Of a stretch of 61,381 nucleotides of DNA, positions 30,659-50,193 are shown in pieces. Position 1 is the first letter of the stretch. Each line of letters opens with the position of its first letter. Made by a program: the position numbers and the translations under genes. The DNA lies in assembly GCA_035556495.1 (NCBI GenBank), contig DATMEW010000070.1, positions 1-61,381 of the forward strand. The letters run 5' to 3'. The notes under the pieces were generated by a model. It worked only from the letters and a program-made list of their open reading frames with translations. It had not been told where the DNA came from and made no database searches. This DNA is from CANKHJ01 sp035556495 (lineage in GTDB: Bacteria; Pseudomonadota; Alphaproteobacteria; Rhizobiales; Xanthobacteraceae).

Positions 30659-31177
30659 GTGGATCGAGCTGCCAAAAAGCAGGCCGTCGCCGACCTGGGC
30701 GAGGTGTTCAAAACCTCGGCTGTCGTCGTCGTGGCTCACTATTCCGGCCTTACAGTGCCCCAGATGCAGAATCTGCGAAAGCAGATGCGGCAGACCGGCG
30801 CCCATGTGAAGGTCGCGAAAAACCGGCTCGCCAAGATCGCTCTCGAAGGCACCGACGCCGCTTCGATCGCGCCCCTGATGAAGGGGCCGACCCTGATCGC
30901 CTATTCGGACGATCCGGTCGCGGCGCCGAAAGCCGCCAATGACTTCGCCAAGGCAAACGAAAAGTTCGTGATCCTTGGCGGGGCGATGGGCAAAACCGTG
31001 CTCAGCCCCGACGGTGTGAAGCAGCTCGCTTCGCTGCCGTCGCTGGACGAGCTGCGGGCCAAGATCGTCGGCCTGGTTCAGGCTCCGGCGACCAAGATCG
31101 CCCAGGTCGTCACCGCTCCCGCGGCCAAGGTCGCGCGCGTGGTGCAGGCGCATGTCTCCAAGAGCGAGGCGGCGTAA
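30659..31177 (+). CDS. rplJ: 50S ribosomal protein L10
   Basis: 172 residues from GTG 30659 (VDRAAKKQAVADL), preceded by GGAAAGAG; the longer frame upstream has no family match. Conserved parts: VVVVAHYSGLTVPQMQNLRK, AKNRLAKIALEGT, FVILGGAMGKTVL. The C-terminal helix binds L12 dimers to build the stalk. Confidence 0.97.
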   Translation: MDRAAKKQAVADLGEVFKTSAVVVVAHYSGLTVPQMQNLRKQMRQTGAHVKVAKNRLAKIALEGTDAASIAPLMKGPTLIAYSDDPVAAPKAANDFAKANEKFVILGGAMGKTVLSPDGVKQLASLPSLDELRAKIVGLVQAPATKIAQVVTAPAAKVARVVQAHVSKSEAA

Positions 31178-31224
31178 GCCTCTTCGCAAAGTCAAGCAAT
31201 GCATTCAGATAAGGACGTAAGATA

Positions 31225-31599
<375 letters not shown>

Positions 31600-32092
31600 G
31601 CAAGCCAGACGGTCTGGTCCGGCAGCCTGCTGCCGGGCCAGCCTCACGATGGCCGGGCCCAGTGCCCGGCCATTCGCGTTTTTTCTTCGTCTTCGGCCCA
31701 TGAGGATATCCAGCGGGGACCGCGGCGATCCGCCGGACTGGGCAGGGTTCCAGTGATGGGCTCCGAGGCGAGTGGTATTATATGCCGCAGGGGATTTCGG
31801 CGCTCAGGCGCTCTTGAGCCGAAAAACTGCCGCATGCCCCTAGCCATGTCATGGAAAACTGTCTATCTGGAACGTTTCGGGGAAGAGGCTCCCCGGAATC
31901 GCCACGTTTGACCTTTAATAATCACATAGAGATGCGGCGGCTCGATTCTGGGAGATCCCTTTTCGGTGATCCTCGGCGGTCGAACCCCACGAAACAGACA
32001 TAGCGTGCCCCTACGCCTGTCCGGATGGCCCCGATGGATTGCGGCCTTCCGGAGAGTCGTTCCGGCCGCACGGTTCGGAACATGAGGACCTG
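31600..32092 (+). promoter_or_regulatory. rplL-rpoB intergenic region with attenuator-like hairpin
   Basis: 493 bases, no gene. GGCCGGGC (31651-31658) pairs with GCCCGGCC (31664-31671), followed after seven bases by six T (31679-31684). This matches a partial terminator, as found between rplL and rpoB in many bacteria, that lowers polymerase synthesis relative to ribosomal proteins. Nothing else recognisable downstream to 32092. Confidence 0.6.
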
Positions 32093-36223
<4,131 letters not shown>

Positions 36224-36377
36224 CCGCCGCATCACGTCATGGCCGGGACCTTGATCCCGGCCATCCACGTCCGTCCGATGCGGATGGCGGATGTGGAGCC
36301 CGCGGCAGGCGCGGGCGTGACGCCAGTGAGTTTCGACCGCAGTCGATGATGAATACCACCCCAGCGTGGAGACGGTG

Positions 36378-40583
<4,206 letters not shown>

Positions 40584-40615
40584 GCCAGAGGCCGATTCGG
40601 AATTGCACAAAACTG

Positions 40616-40639
40616 CGGGCCGCCCGAAAGGGCGGCCCG
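40616..40639 (+). terminator. Strong hairpin after rpoC (no T run)
   Basis: CGGGCCGCCC-GAAA-GGGCGGCCCG, a perfect 10-bp GC stem with a GNRA tetraloop, 33 bases after rpoC. It lacks a T run, so it may be a weak or Rho-assisted terminator or an mRNA 3' stabiliser. Confidence 0.5.
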
Positions 40640-40849
40640 TTCGATTCGGGGGCGCGGCATCCTCCGGCCTGGTCGGAACCCGGAAACTCCGGCCCGATTC
40701 CCGAGGCGTCGGAGGGCCTGCACGCTGAATCGGAAGGATTCCGGATTGCGCCGGCGGCCGCTGCGGGCCATATTGCGGACGAGCGCCCGTTTAACGACAG
40801 CGGGGACCGCCAAAATCCCGAAAAAGGCCCGGTTCACGGTGGGCAGGGC

Positions 40850-40878
40850 TTGACGGGAGGCTGCCTGAACTGTAGAGA
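40850..40878 (+). promoter_or_regulatory. Candidate sigma-70 promoter of the str operon
   Basis: TTGACG (40850-40855), a 17-base spacer, then TAGAGA (40873-40878). It lies in the 604-base rpoC-rpsL gap (40584-41187), which otherwise shows only the hairpin at 40616 and no gene. Confidence 0.5.
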
Positions 40879-41187
40879 CAGGCCACTTTCAGGCAGGCGG
40901 TGAGCTTCGCTTGTTCGGAACGGCACCACCGGATTTTTCCGGCACCAGCCTCGACGGATGACGCTCAAACGCTGCTTCTGACACGCGAATGTCAGTACCG
41001 GACACAAGATCTTCCTTATTCCAGAAGGGAGATCCTCTGTATGCGGAACGCGCGCCGGCCTGTAACGGGTCGGTCGGCGCGGTTTCTGTTTTGCGTGTGG
41101 GACGACTGTGGAGGGCAGCCTCCGCGAACGAAGCCGGGGCGAAAGCCTCAATGGGGCGCAAGCCTCGATGAAGGACGAAGGCGAACG

Positions 41188-41559
41188 ATGCCGACGATCA
41201 ACCAACTGATCGCCAATCCGCGTAAGCCGGTGAAGGCGCGCAACAAGGTGCCTGCTCTTGAAGCTTCGCCGCAGAAGCGCGGCGTGTGCACCCGCGTCTA
41301 CACGACGACGCCGAAGAAGCCGAACTCCGCTCTCCGCAAGGTTGCGAAGGTGCGTCTGACCAACGGCTTCGAAGTGATTGGCTACATTCCGGGTGAGGGG
41401 CACAACCTTCAGGAACACTCCGTGGTGATGATCCGCGGCGGCCGCGTCAAGGATCTTCCCGGCGTGCGCTACCATATTCTGCGCGGCGTCCTCGATACCC
41501 AGGGCGTCAAGAACCGTAAGCAGCGCCGTTCGAAATACGGCGCGAAGCGTCCGAAGTGA
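41188..41559 (+). CDS. rpsL: 30S ribosomal protein S12
   Basis: 123 residues. Decoding-site protein. K43 in TTTPKKPNSALRK and the Lys of GGRVKDLPGVRYH are the streptomycin-sensitive forms. ATG 41188 follows GGACGAAGGCGA; upstream in-frame codons are unconserved. First gene of rpsL-rpsG-fusA-tuf. Confidence 0.98.
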   Translation: MPTINQLIANPRKPVKARNKVPALEASPQKRGVCTRVYTTTPKKPNSALRKVAKVRLTNGFEVIGYIPGEGHNLQEHSVVMIRGGRVKDLPGVRYHILRGVLDTQGVKNRKQRRSKYGAKRPK

Positions 41560-41576
41560 TCGGGAGAAACTGAGCC

Positions 41577-42047
41577 ATGTCCCGTCGTCACAGCGCCGAG
41601 AAGCGCGAAGTCCATCCGGACCCGAAGTTCGGGAACCTGGTGGTGACCAAGTTCATGAATGCGGTGATGTATGCCGGCAAGAAGTCGGTCGCCGAAGGCA
41701 TCGTCTATGGCGCCTTCGACATCATCGAAGCCAAGACCAAGCAGAGCCCGCTCGGCGTGTTCGAGCAGGCGCTCGACAACGTCATGCCTGCGATCGAGGT
41801 TCGTTCGCGGCGTGTCGGCGGCGCGACCTATCAGGTTCCTGTCGAGGTTCGCTCGACCCGTCGCCAGGCGCTGGGCATTCGCTGGATCATCACCGCTGCG
41901 CGCAACCGCAATGAGCGCACGATGACCGAGCGTCTGTCTGCCGAGTTGCTCGATGCGTCGAACAGCCGGGGCAACGCCGTCAAGAAGCGCGAAGACACGC
42001 ACCGCATGGCGGAAGCGAACCGCGCGTTCTCGCACTACCGCTGGTAA
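41577..42047 (+). CDS. rpsG: 30S ribosomal protein S7
   Basis: 156 residues, standard length. RHSAEKREVHPDPKFGNLVV, ARRNR-type helices (WIITAARNRNERTMTERLSA) and the C-terminal REDTHRMAEANRAFSHYRW. Organises the 3' major domain of 16S rRNA. Confidence 0.98.
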   Translation: MSRRHSAEKREVHPDPKFGNLVVTKFMNAVMYAGKKSVAEGIVYGAFDIIEAKTKQSPLGVFEQALDNVMPAIEVRSRRVGGATYQVPVEVRSTRRQALGIRWIITAARNRNERTMTERLSAELLDASNSRGNAVKKREDTHRMAEANRAFSHYRW

Positions 42048-42056
42048 GGAAGTACC

Positions 42057-44129
42057 ATGCCTCGCAGCCATCCCATCCAGGACTATCGTAATTTCGGCAT
42101 CATGGCGCACATCGATGCCGGGAAGACGACGACGACTGAGCGGATCCTGTTCTACACCGGCAAGAACCACAAGATGGGCGAGACCCATGATGGTTCTGCG
42201 ACCATGGATTTCATGGCGCAGGAGCAGGAGCGGGGCATCACCATCACGTCCGCCGCGACGACCGCGTTCTGGAAAGATCACCGGCTGAACATCATCGACA
42301 CGCCCGGCCACGTGGACTTCACCATCGAGGTGGAACGTTCGCTGCGCGTGCTCGACGGCGCCGTCTGCGTGCTGGATTCCAACCAGGGCGTCGAGCCCCA
42401 GACCGAAACCGTCTGGCGGCAAGGCGACAAGTATAATGTGCCGCGCATCGTCTTCGCCAATAAGATGGACAAGATCGGCGCCGATTTCTTCAAGTGCCTG
42501 TCCGACATCGTGGATCGTCTCGGCGCGAAGCCTGTTGCGATCCAGCTTCCCATCGGCTCGGAGAACAACTTCAAGGGCATGATCGACCTCGTCCGCATGA
42601 AGGCGTTGGTCTGGCGGGATGAGTCGCTGGGTGCGAACTACATCGAGGAAGACATTCCCGGGGATATGCTCGACCAGGCGAAGGAATATCGCGAGAAGAT
42701 GATCGAGGCGGCCGTCGAACTCGACGACGACGCCATGGCTGCGTATCTCGACGGCACCGAGCCGGCCGAGGCGGATCTCAAGAAGCTGATCCGCAAGGCT
42801 GTGCTGACCGGCGTTTTCTATCCGGTGCTGTGCGGTTCTGCCTTCAAGAACAAGGGCGTACAGCCGCTTCTTGATGCCGTGGTTGATTATCTGCCGTCGC
42901 CGGTGGACGTGCCCGCCATCATGGGTGTGGACGCGGACGGCAACGAAGTGGAGCGGCACCCGGACGACAACGAGCCGATGTCGCTGCTGGCGTTCAAGAT
43001 CATGGACGATCCGTTCGTCGGCACCATCACCTTCTGCCGCATCTATTCCGGCGTTCTCCAGAGCGGCACGGGCGTCGTGAATTCGACCCGCGAGCGCAAG
43101 GAGCGTATCGGCCGCATGCTGCTGATGCATGCGAACAACCGCGAAGACATCAAGGAAGCCTATGCCGGCGATATCGTCGCGCTGGCCGGCCTGAAAGAGG
43201 CGCGCACAGGTGACACCCTTTGCGATCCCGCCAAGCCGGTGATCCTTGAGAAGATGGAATTTCCCGAGCCGGTCATCGAGATCGCGATCGAGCCGAAGTC
43301 CAAGGCCGACCAGGAGAAACTGGGTGTGGCGCTGGCCAAGCTCGCGGCGGAGGATCCCTCTTTCCGTGTGTCGACCGATCAGGAGAGCGGCCAGACCATC
43401 CTTAAGGGCATGGGCGAACTGCATCTCGACATCAAGGTCGATATTCTGAGGCGCACGTATAAGGTGGACGCCAACATCGGCGCGCCGCAGGTGGCGTATC
43501 GCGAGCGTATCACCAAGCCGGTGGCGGTCGACTACACCCACAAGAAGCAGACCGGCGGCACCGGTCAGTATGCGCGCGTTAAGCTCGAGGTCTCCCCGAA
43601 CGAGGCGGGCGCCGGTTTCGCCTTCGAGAGCAAGATCATCGGCGGCAACGTGCCGAAGGAATACATCCCCGGCGTCGAGAAGGGGCTGGAATCCGTGCTC
43701 GGCGCAGGTGTGCTGGCCGGCTTCCCGGTCGTCGACGTGAAGGTCGACCTGGTGGACGGCGCCTATCACGACGTCGACTCCTCCGCGCTCGCCTTCGAGA
43801 TCGCGTCCCGGGCGGCGTTCCGCGAAGCCCTGCAAAAGGGCGCGTCGGTCCTGCTCGAGCCGATCATGAAGGTCGAGGTCGTGACACCTGAAGACTACAC
43901 CGGTTCGGTCATCGGCGACCTGAACTCCCGGCGTGGCCAGATCCAGGGTCAGGACATGCGCGGAAATGCCAACGTCGTCAATGCGATGGTACCGTTGGCT
44001 AATATGTTTGGTTATGTGAACACGCTGCGCTCCATGTCGCAGGGGCGCGCCACATTCACCATGCAGTTCGATCACTACGCGGAAGTGCCGAAGGCGGTCG
44101 CCGACGAAGTTCAGAAGAAATACGCCTGA
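42057..44129 (+). CDS. fusA: Elongation factor G
   Basis: 690 residues. G1 AHIDAGKTTTTERI, switch II DTPGHVDFT, NKMD motif, then domains II-V (GGTGQYARVKLEVSP, RGQIQGQDMRGNANVVNAMV). GTPase of ribosomal translocation and recycling. Nine bases after rpsG. Confidence 0.99.
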   Translation: MPRSHPIQDYRNFGIMAHIDAGKTTTTERILFYTGKNHKMGETHDGSATMDFMAQEQERGITITSAATTAFWKDHRLNIIDTPGHVDFTIEVERSLRVLDGAVCVLDSNQGVEPQTETVWRQGDKYNVPRIVFANKMDKIGADFFKCLSDIVDRLGAKPVAIQLPIGSENNFKGMIDLVRMKALVWRDESLGANYIEEDIPGDMLDQAKEYREKMIEAAVELDDDAMAAYLDGTEPAEADLKKLIRKAVLTGVFYPVLCGSAFKNKGVQPLLDAVVDYLPSPVDVPAIMGVDADGNEVERHPDDNEPMSLLAFKIMDDPFVGTITFCRIYSGVLQSGTGVVNSTRERKERIGRMLLMHANNREDIKEAYAGDIVALAGLKEARTGDTLCDPAKPVILEKMEFPEPVIEIAIEPKSKADQEKLGVALAKLAAEDPSFRVSTDQESGQTILKGMGELHLDIKVDILRRTYKVDANIGAPQVAYRERITKPVAVDYTHKKQTGGTGQYARVKLEVSPNEAGAGFAFESKIIGGNVPKEYIPGVEKGLESVLGAGVLAGFPVVDVKVDLVDGAYHDVDSSALAFEIASRAAFREALQKGASVLLEPIMKVEVVTPEDYTGSVIGDLNSRRGQIQGQDMRGNANVVNAMVPLANMFGYVNTLRSMSQGRATFTMQFDHYAEVPKAVADEVQKKYA

Positions 44130-44190
44130 AGCTGAAGCAACATAACCTCATAATCTCTGAAACGACACGAACAGGCAGACGGAGAGTCCG

Positions 44191-45381
<1,191 letters not shown>

Positions 45382-45393
45382 GACTGAACGAAT

Positions 45394-45430
45394 GCGGGTG
45401 GCCGGTGCGGCCGGCCATCCGCTTTTCCTT
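45394..45430 (+). terminator. Terminator after tuf
   Basis: GCGGGTGGCCGG (45394-45405) pairs with CCGGCCATCCGC (45411-45422) with one G-T pair, followed by TTTTCCTT. Probably partial, separating the str and S10 operons. Confidence 0.65.
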
Positions 45431-45493
45431 CGCGAGCCAAGTACGTGAATGGCCGAGCCAAAAGCCGGCCATGACGGGCGAGAGAGAAACACA

Positions 45494-45802
45494 ATGAACG
45501 GCCAGAATATCCGGATCCGGCTCAAGGCGTTCGATCACCGTATCCTCGATACGTCGACGCGCGAGATCGTTGCTACCGCCAAGCGCACGGGTGCGCAGGT
45601 GCGGGGCCCGATTCCGCTCCCGACCCGTATCGAGAAATTCACGGTGAACCGGTCGCCCCATATCGACAAGAAGAGCCGCGAGCAGTTCGAGATGCGCACT
45701 CACAAGCGCCTTCTCGACATCGTCGATCCGACCCCGCAGACCGTCGATGCTTTGATGAAGCTCGACCTCGCCGCGGGCGTCGACGTCGAGATCAAGCTCT
45801 GA
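45494..45802 (+). CDS. rpsJ: 30S ribosomal protein S10
   Basis: 102 residues from ATG 45494 (MNGQNIRIRLKAFDHRIL), preceded by GAGAGA; the longer frame adds 15 unconserved residues. GPIPLPTRIEKFTVNRSPHI is the family signature. Also NusE, partner of NusB/NusG. Confidence 0.98.
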   Translation: MNGQNIRIRLKAFDHRILDTSTREIVATAKRTGAQVRGPIPLPTRIEKFTVNRSPHIDKKSREQFEMRTHKRLLDIVDPTPQTVDALMKLDLAAGVDVEIKL

Positions 45803-45827
45803 GCCGCGCGAGAACGAGGACAAACCC

Positions 45828-46568
45828 ATGCGCTCCGGCGTGATCGCACAAAAGGTCGGCATGACCCGCGTCTTCACTGACGCAGGTGAGCATGTCCCGG
45901 TGACTGTCCTGCGCCTGGCGCAGTGTCAGGTGCTCGGCCATCGGACCTCCGAGAAGAATGGTTATGTGGCGCTGCAAGTCGGCGCCGGCACCCGCCGCGT
46001 GAATAACGTGACGCGTGCCGAGCGTGGCAACTTCGCCATCGCCCAGGTCGAGCCGAAGCGCAAAGTCGCGGAATTCCGCGTGAGCGACGACGCTTTGATC
46101 CCGGTCGGCGCGGAGATCACCGCGGATCATTTCGTGGTCGGCCAGTTCGTCGACGTGACCGGCACTTCCACCGGCAAGGGTTTTGCCGGCGGCATGAAGC
46201 GCTGGAATTTCGGCGGTCTGCGCGCCTCCCACGGCGTCTCGGTCTCGCATCGTTCGATCGGTTCGACCGGCGGCCGTCAGGACCCGGGCCGCACCTTCAA
46301 GAACAAGAAGATGCCCGGCCATATGGGCGTCGACCGCGTGACCACGCTCAACCTCAAGGTCGTGCAGACGGATGTCGAGCGCGGCCTGGTGCTGGTCGAG
46401 GGCGCCGTTCCCGGCGTCAAGGGCGGCTGGATCATGGTTCGTGACGCGGTGAAGAAGCCGCTGCACAAGGATGCACCGAAGCCCGGCAAGTTCCGGGTTG
46501 CGGGCGGCAATGGTGGCGCCGATGCCGCTCCGGCTGCGGAAGCGCCGGCTGGTGAAGGGGAGGCGTGA
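45828..46568 (+). CDS. rplC: 50S ribosomal protein L3
   Basis: 246 residues. RSGVIAQKVGMTRVFTDAG, the central RASHGVSVSHRSIGSTGGRQ with the methylatable Gln, and PGHMGVDRVTTLNLKV. A ~30-residue Ala/Gly/Glu-rich tail makes it longer than the usual ~210. Approaches the peptidyl-transferase centre. Confidence 0.97.
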   Translation: MRSGVIAQKVGMTRVFTDAGEHVPVTVLRLAQCQVLGHRTSEKNGYVALQVGAGTRRVNNVTRAERGNFAIAQVEPKRKVAEFRVSDDALIPVGAEITADHFVVGQFVDVTGTSTGKGFAGGMKRWNFGGLRASHGVSVSHRSIGSTGGRQDPGRTFKNKKMPGHMGVDRVTTLNLKVVQTDVERGLVLVEGAVPGVKGGWIMVRDAVKKPLHKDAPKPGKFRVAGGNGGADAAPAAEAPAGEGEA

Positions 46569-46569
46569 C

Positions 46570-47190
46570 ATGGAACTGAAGGTCACGACACTCGACGGCA
46601 ACGAAGCCGGCTCGGTCAGCCTGTCCGACGAGATCTTCGGGCTTGAGCCCCGCGCGGATCTCATCCAGCGCTGCATCAACTGGCAGCTCGCCAAGCGCCA
46701 GCGCGGCACCCACAAGGTGAAGAACCGCGCGGAGATCTGGCGGACCGGCAAGAAGATGTACCGCCAGAAGGGCACCGGCGGCGCTCGCCACGGTTCCCAG
46801 CGCGTCGCCCAGTTCCGGGGCGGCGGCCGCGCCTTCGGTCCGGTCGTACGCAGCCATGCCATCGACCTCCCGAAGAAGGTCCGCGCACTCGCGCTGCGGC
46901 ATGCGCTTTCGGCCAAAGCCAAAAGCGGTGGCATCGTCGTGATGGACAGCATTGTCGCGGAGAACGCCAAGACCAAGGCGCTGAAGGAGAATTTCGCGAA
47001 GCTCGGCTTCATCAACGCGCTGATCATCGACGGCGCGGAAGTGAACGAGAACTTCGCGCTGTCCGCCCGCAACATTCCCAATATCGACGTGCTGCCGGTT
47101 CAGGGCATCAACGTCTACGACATTCTGCGGCGTCAGACCCTCGTACTGACCAAGGCGGCTGTCGATGCTTTGGAGGCTCGCTTCAAATGA
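46570..47190 (+). CDS. rplD: 50S ribosomal protein L4
   Basis: 206 residues from ATG 46570 (MELKVTTLDG). The exit-tunnel loop is seen in KMYRQKGTGGARHGSQRVAQ and FRGGGRAFGPVVRSHAIDLP. One base after the rplC stop; its stop overlaps rplW (ATGA). May carry S10-operon autoregulation in some bacteria. Confidence 0.98.
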   Translation: MELKVTTLDGNEAGSVSLSDEIFGLEPRADLIQRCINWQLAKRQRGTHKVKNRAEIWRTGKKMYRQKGTGGARHGSQRVAQFRGGGRAFGPVVRSHAIDLPKKVRALALRHALSAKAKSGGIVVMDSIVAENAKTKALKENFAKLGFINALIIDGAEVNENFALSARNIPNIDVLPVQGINVYDILRRQTLVLTKAAVDALEARFK

Positions 47191-47486
47191 GCACGAGCGA
47201 TCCGCGCCATTACGATGTGATCCTGGCTCCGGTCATTACCGAGAAGTCCACGGTCGCGTCTGAATTCAACCAGGTGATCTTCAAGGTGTCCCGCACGGCG
47301 ACCAAGCCGCAGATCAAGGATGCCGTGGAGAAGCTGTTCGACGTCAAGGTCCGGCACGTGAACACGATCGTCCGCAAGGGCAAGCGCAAGGTGTTCAAGG
47401 GCCGGCTCGGCTTCCAGTCCGACGCGAAGCGCGCCGTTGTGACCCTCGAAGAGGGCCATCACATCGACGTGACGACCGGGCTGTAA
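47187..47486 (+). CDS. rplW: 50S ribosomal protein L23
   Basis: 99 residues. YDVILAPVITEKSTVASEFN and AVEKLFDVKVRHVNTIVRKG; docking site for trigger factor and SRP at the tunnel exit. Overlaps rplD by four bases. Confidence 0.98.
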   Translation: MSTSDPRHYDVILAPVITEKSTVASEFNQVIFKVSRTATKPQIKDAVEKLFDVKVRHVNTIVRKGKRKVFKGRLGFQSDAKRAVVTLEEGHHIDVTTGL

Positions 47487-47502
47487 GGAACGGAATCCGA
47501 TC

Positions 47503-48339
47503 ATGGCACTGAAGTCATACAATCCGACCACACCGAGCCAGCGTCAGCTCGTCACGGTTGACCGGTCCGCGCTCCACAAGGGCAAGCCGGTCAAGGCTTT
47601 GACGGTCGGCAAGCACTCGAACGGCGGCCGCAACAACACGGGGCGGATCACGGTTCGTTTCCTTGGCGGCGGTCACAAGCAGAGCTATCGCATCATCGAC
47701 TTCAAGCGGCGCAAGTTCGATGCGCCTGCGAAGGTCGACCGGATCGAATACGATCCGAACCGGACGGCGTTCATCGCGCTGATCCGCTATGAGGATGGCG
47801 AACTGGCCTATATCCTGGCGCCGCAGCGTCTCGCGGTCGGCGACACCGTCGTCGCCGGCGAGTATGTGGACGTCAAGCCGGGCAACGCCATGCCGCTCGG
47901 GAATATTCCGATCGGCACCATCGTCCACAACGTCGAGCTGAAGGTCGGCAAAGGCGGGCAGATCGCGCGTTCGGCCGGGACCTATGTGCAGATCGTCGGC
48001 CGCGATGGCGAGTATGTCATTCTTCGCCTGAATTCCGGCGAACAGCGCCTCGCGCATGGCCGCTGCATTGCGACCGTGGGTGCGGTCTCGAACCCGGACA
48101 ACATGAACACGACCGTCGGCAAGGCCGGCCGCCAGCGCTGGCTTGGCCGTCGCCCCCACAACCGCGGCGTCGTCATGAACCCGATCGACCATCCGCATGG
48201 TGGTGGTGAAGGCAGGACGTCCGGCGGCCGGCATCCGGTCACGCCGTGGGGCCTGCCCACCAAGGGCAAGAAGACCCGGACCAACAAGTCCACCAGCAAG
48301 TTCATCATTTCCAGCCGCCACGCGCGGAAGAAGAAGTAA
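47503..48339 (+). CDS. rplB: 50S ribosomal protein L2
   Basis: 278 residues. GRNNTGRITVRFLGGGHKQS near the N-terminus and the peptidyl-transferase segment VVMNPIDHPHGGGEGRTSGG with its conserved His. Full length. Confidence 0.99.
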   Translation: MALKSYNPTTPSQRQLVTVDRSALHKGKPVKALTVGKHSNGGRNNTGRITVRFLGGGHKQSYRIIDFKRRKFDAPAKVDRIEYDPNRTAFIALIRYEDGELAYILAPQRLAVGDTVVAGEYVDVKPGNAMPLGNIPIGTIVHNVELKVGKGGQIARSAGTYVQIVGRDGEYVILRLNSGEQRLAHGRCIATVGAVSNPDNMNTTVGKAGRQRWLGRRPHNRGVVMNPIDHPHGGGEGRTSGGRHPVTPWGLPTKGKKTRTNKSTSKFIISSRHARKKK

Positions 48340-48354
48340 GCGAGGGCTAACGTC

Positions 48355-48633
48355 ATGGGACGTTCGGTTTGGAAAGGCCCGTTTGTCGACGGTTATCTGC
48401 TTAAGAAGGCGGATGTGTCGCGTGCGTCGGGTCGCCATGAGGTGATCAAGATCTGGAGCCGGCGCTCCACGATCCTGCCGCAGTTCGTCGGCCTGACGTT
48501 CGGTGTCTACAACGGTCAGAAGCACGTTCCGGTCGCCGTCAACGAGGAGATGGTCGGTCACAAGTTCGGCGAATTCGCGCCGACGCGGACCTTCCAGGGC
48601 CATGCGGCTGACCGCAAGGCCAAGCGGTCGTAA
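48355..48633 (+). CDS. rpsS: 30S ribosomal protein S19
   Basis: 92 residues. RSVWKGPFVDGYLLKKADVS, IKIWSRRSTILPQFVGLTF and MVGHKFGEFAPTRTFQGH; head protein near the A site, paired with S13. Confidence 0.98.
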   Translation: MGRSVWKGPFVDGYLLKKADVSRASGRHEVIKIWSRRSTILPQFVGLTFGVYNGQKHVPVAVNEEMVGHKFGEFAPTRTFQGHAADRKAKRS

Positions 48634-48645
48634 GCGAGGATTGTC

Positions 48646-49026
48646 ATGAGCAAACGCGCACGCGAACGCGCGCTCTCCGAGAGCGAAGCCAAGGCGGTGG
48701 CCCGCATGCTGCGGGTCTCCCCGCAGAAGTTGAACCTGGTTGCGGGCCTGATCCGCGGGAAGAAGGTGGCGAGCGCGCTTGCCGACCTTGAATTCTCCCG
48801 TAAGCGGATCGCCCGGGACGTGAAGAAGTGCCTGCAATCGGCCATTGCCAATGCCGAAAACAACCATGACCTCGACGTCGACGATCTGATCGTTGCCGAG
48901 GCCCATGTCGGCAAGGCTCTGGTGATGAAGCGCCACGTTCCGCGCGGCCGCGGCCGTGTCGGCCGGATCATGAAGCCGTTCTCGCACCTGACGATCATCG
49001 TTCGTCAGGTCGAGGCAGCGGCTTAA
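48646..49026 (+). CDS. rplV: 50S ribosomal protein L22
   Basis: 126 residues. VSPQKLNLVAGLIRGKKVAS and the tunnel beta-hairpin KRHVPRGRGRVGRIMKPFSH, the loop contacting macrolides and nascent chains, without the insertions or deletions linked to resistance. Confidence 0.98.
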   Translation: MSKRARERALSESEAKAVARMLRVSPQKLNLVAGLIRGKKVASALADLEFSRKRIARDVKKCLQSAIANAENNHDLDVDDLIVAEAHVGKALVMKRHVPRGRGRVGRIMKPFSHLTIIVRQVEAAA

Positions 49027-49041
49027 GGAAGAGAGGACCTC

Positions 49042-49737
49042 ATGGGTCAGAAGATCAATCCGATCGGCCTGCGCCTCGGCATCAACCGGACCTGGGATTC
49101 CCGCTGGTTCGCCGGCAAGAACGAGTATGGTCAGCTCGTTCACGAGGACATTGCGATCCGCAAGGAGCTGATGAAGCAGCTCAAGCAGGCGGCGGTCTCC
49201 AAGATCGTCATCGAGCGGCCGCACAAGAAGTGCCGCGTGACGGTGCATTCCGCCCGTCCCGGCGTCGTGATCGGCAAGAAGGGCGCGGATATCGACAAGC
49301 TGCGCAAGTCGATTGCGAAGCTGACCAGCAGCGACGTGGTCATCAACATCGTCGAGATCCGCAAGCCGGAGATCGACGCCCAGTTGGTGGCGGAATCGAT
49401 CGCGCAGCAGCTTGAGCGCCGCGTCGCGTTCCGTCGCGCCATGAAGCGGGCGGTGCAGTCCGCCATGCGTCTCGGCGCCGGCGGCATCCGGATCAACTGC
49501 TCGGGCCGCCTCGGCGGCGCGGAGATCGCGCGCATGGAGTGGTATCGCGAGGGCCGCGTGCCGCTGCATACGCTTCGCGCCGATGTCGATTATGGCGTCG
49601 GAACAGCCTTCACGACCTATGGCACCTGCGGCGTCAAGGTCTGGATCTTCAAGGGTGAAATCCTTGAGCACGATCCGATGGCCCAGGACAAGCGCATGGC
49701 CGAGCAGGACGCGGGTCGCCCGCGTCGCGACGCCTGA
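49042..49737 (+). CDS. rpsC: 30S ribosomal protein S3
   Basis: 231 residues. N-terminal GQKINPIGLRLGINRTWDSR, the KH domain VVIGKKGADIDKLRKSIAKL and the C-terminal GVKVWIFKGEILEHDP. Part of the mRNA entry helicase. Confidence 0.98.
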   Translation: MGQKINPIGLRLGINRTWDSRWFAGKNEYGQLVHEDIAIRKELMKQLKQAAVSKIVIERPHKKCRVTVHSARPGVVIGKKGADIDKLRKSIAKLTSSDVVINIVEIRKPEIDAQLVAESIAQQLERRVAFRRAMKRAVQSAMRLGAGGIRINCSGRLGGAEIARMEWYREGRVPLHTLRADVDYGVGTAFTTYGTCGVKVWIFKGEILEHDPMAQDKRMAEQDAGRPRRDA

Positions 49738-49765
49738 CGCGAAGGATTGAGAAGGGCATTTCGCC

Positions 49766-50179
49766 ATGTTGCAACCGAAGCGCACCAAGTTCCGCAAGGC
49801 CCACAAGGGCCGGATCAAGGGCGTCGCCACTTCCGGCACCGACCTCGATTTCGGCCAGTTCGGCCTTAAGGCGATGGAGCCGGAGCGGATTACCGCACGC
49901 CAGATCGAAGCCGCGCGCCGCGCGCTGACCCGTCACATGAAGCGTGCCGGGCGCGTCTGGATCCGGATTTTTCCGGATGTGCCGGTGTCGAAGAAGCCGG
50001 CCGAGGTCCGCATGGGCTCCGGCAAGGGCGCGCCGGAATATTGGGTGGTGCGGATCAAGCCGGGCCGCATCCTGTTCGAGCTGGACGGCGTTTCGCCGGA
50101 GCTCGCGCGGGAAGCGCTGACCCTGGCCGCCTCCAAGCTGCCGATCAAAACCCGTTTCGTCGCCCGCATCGCGGAATAG
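49766..50179 (+). CDS. rplP: 50S ribosomal protein L16
   Basis: 137 residues. MLQPKRTKFRKAHKGRIKG, RIFPDVPVSKKPAEVRMGSG and KGAPEYWVVRIKPGRILFEL; binds near the A-site tRNA elbow. Confidence 0.98.
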   Translation: MLQPKRTKFRKAHKGRIKGVATSGTDLDFGQFGLKAMEPERITARQIEAARRALTRHMKRAGRVWIRIFPDVPVSKKPAEVRMGSGKGAPEYWVVRIKPGRILFELDGVSPELAREALTLAASKLPIKTRFVARIAE

Positions 50180-50193
50180 TCGGAGAGATTGCC

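Noticed and set aside
41469..44075. Open frame of 868 codons antisense to rpsG/fusA
   Set aside because: Spans two certain genes on the other strand, with low-complexity His/Arg-rich translation.
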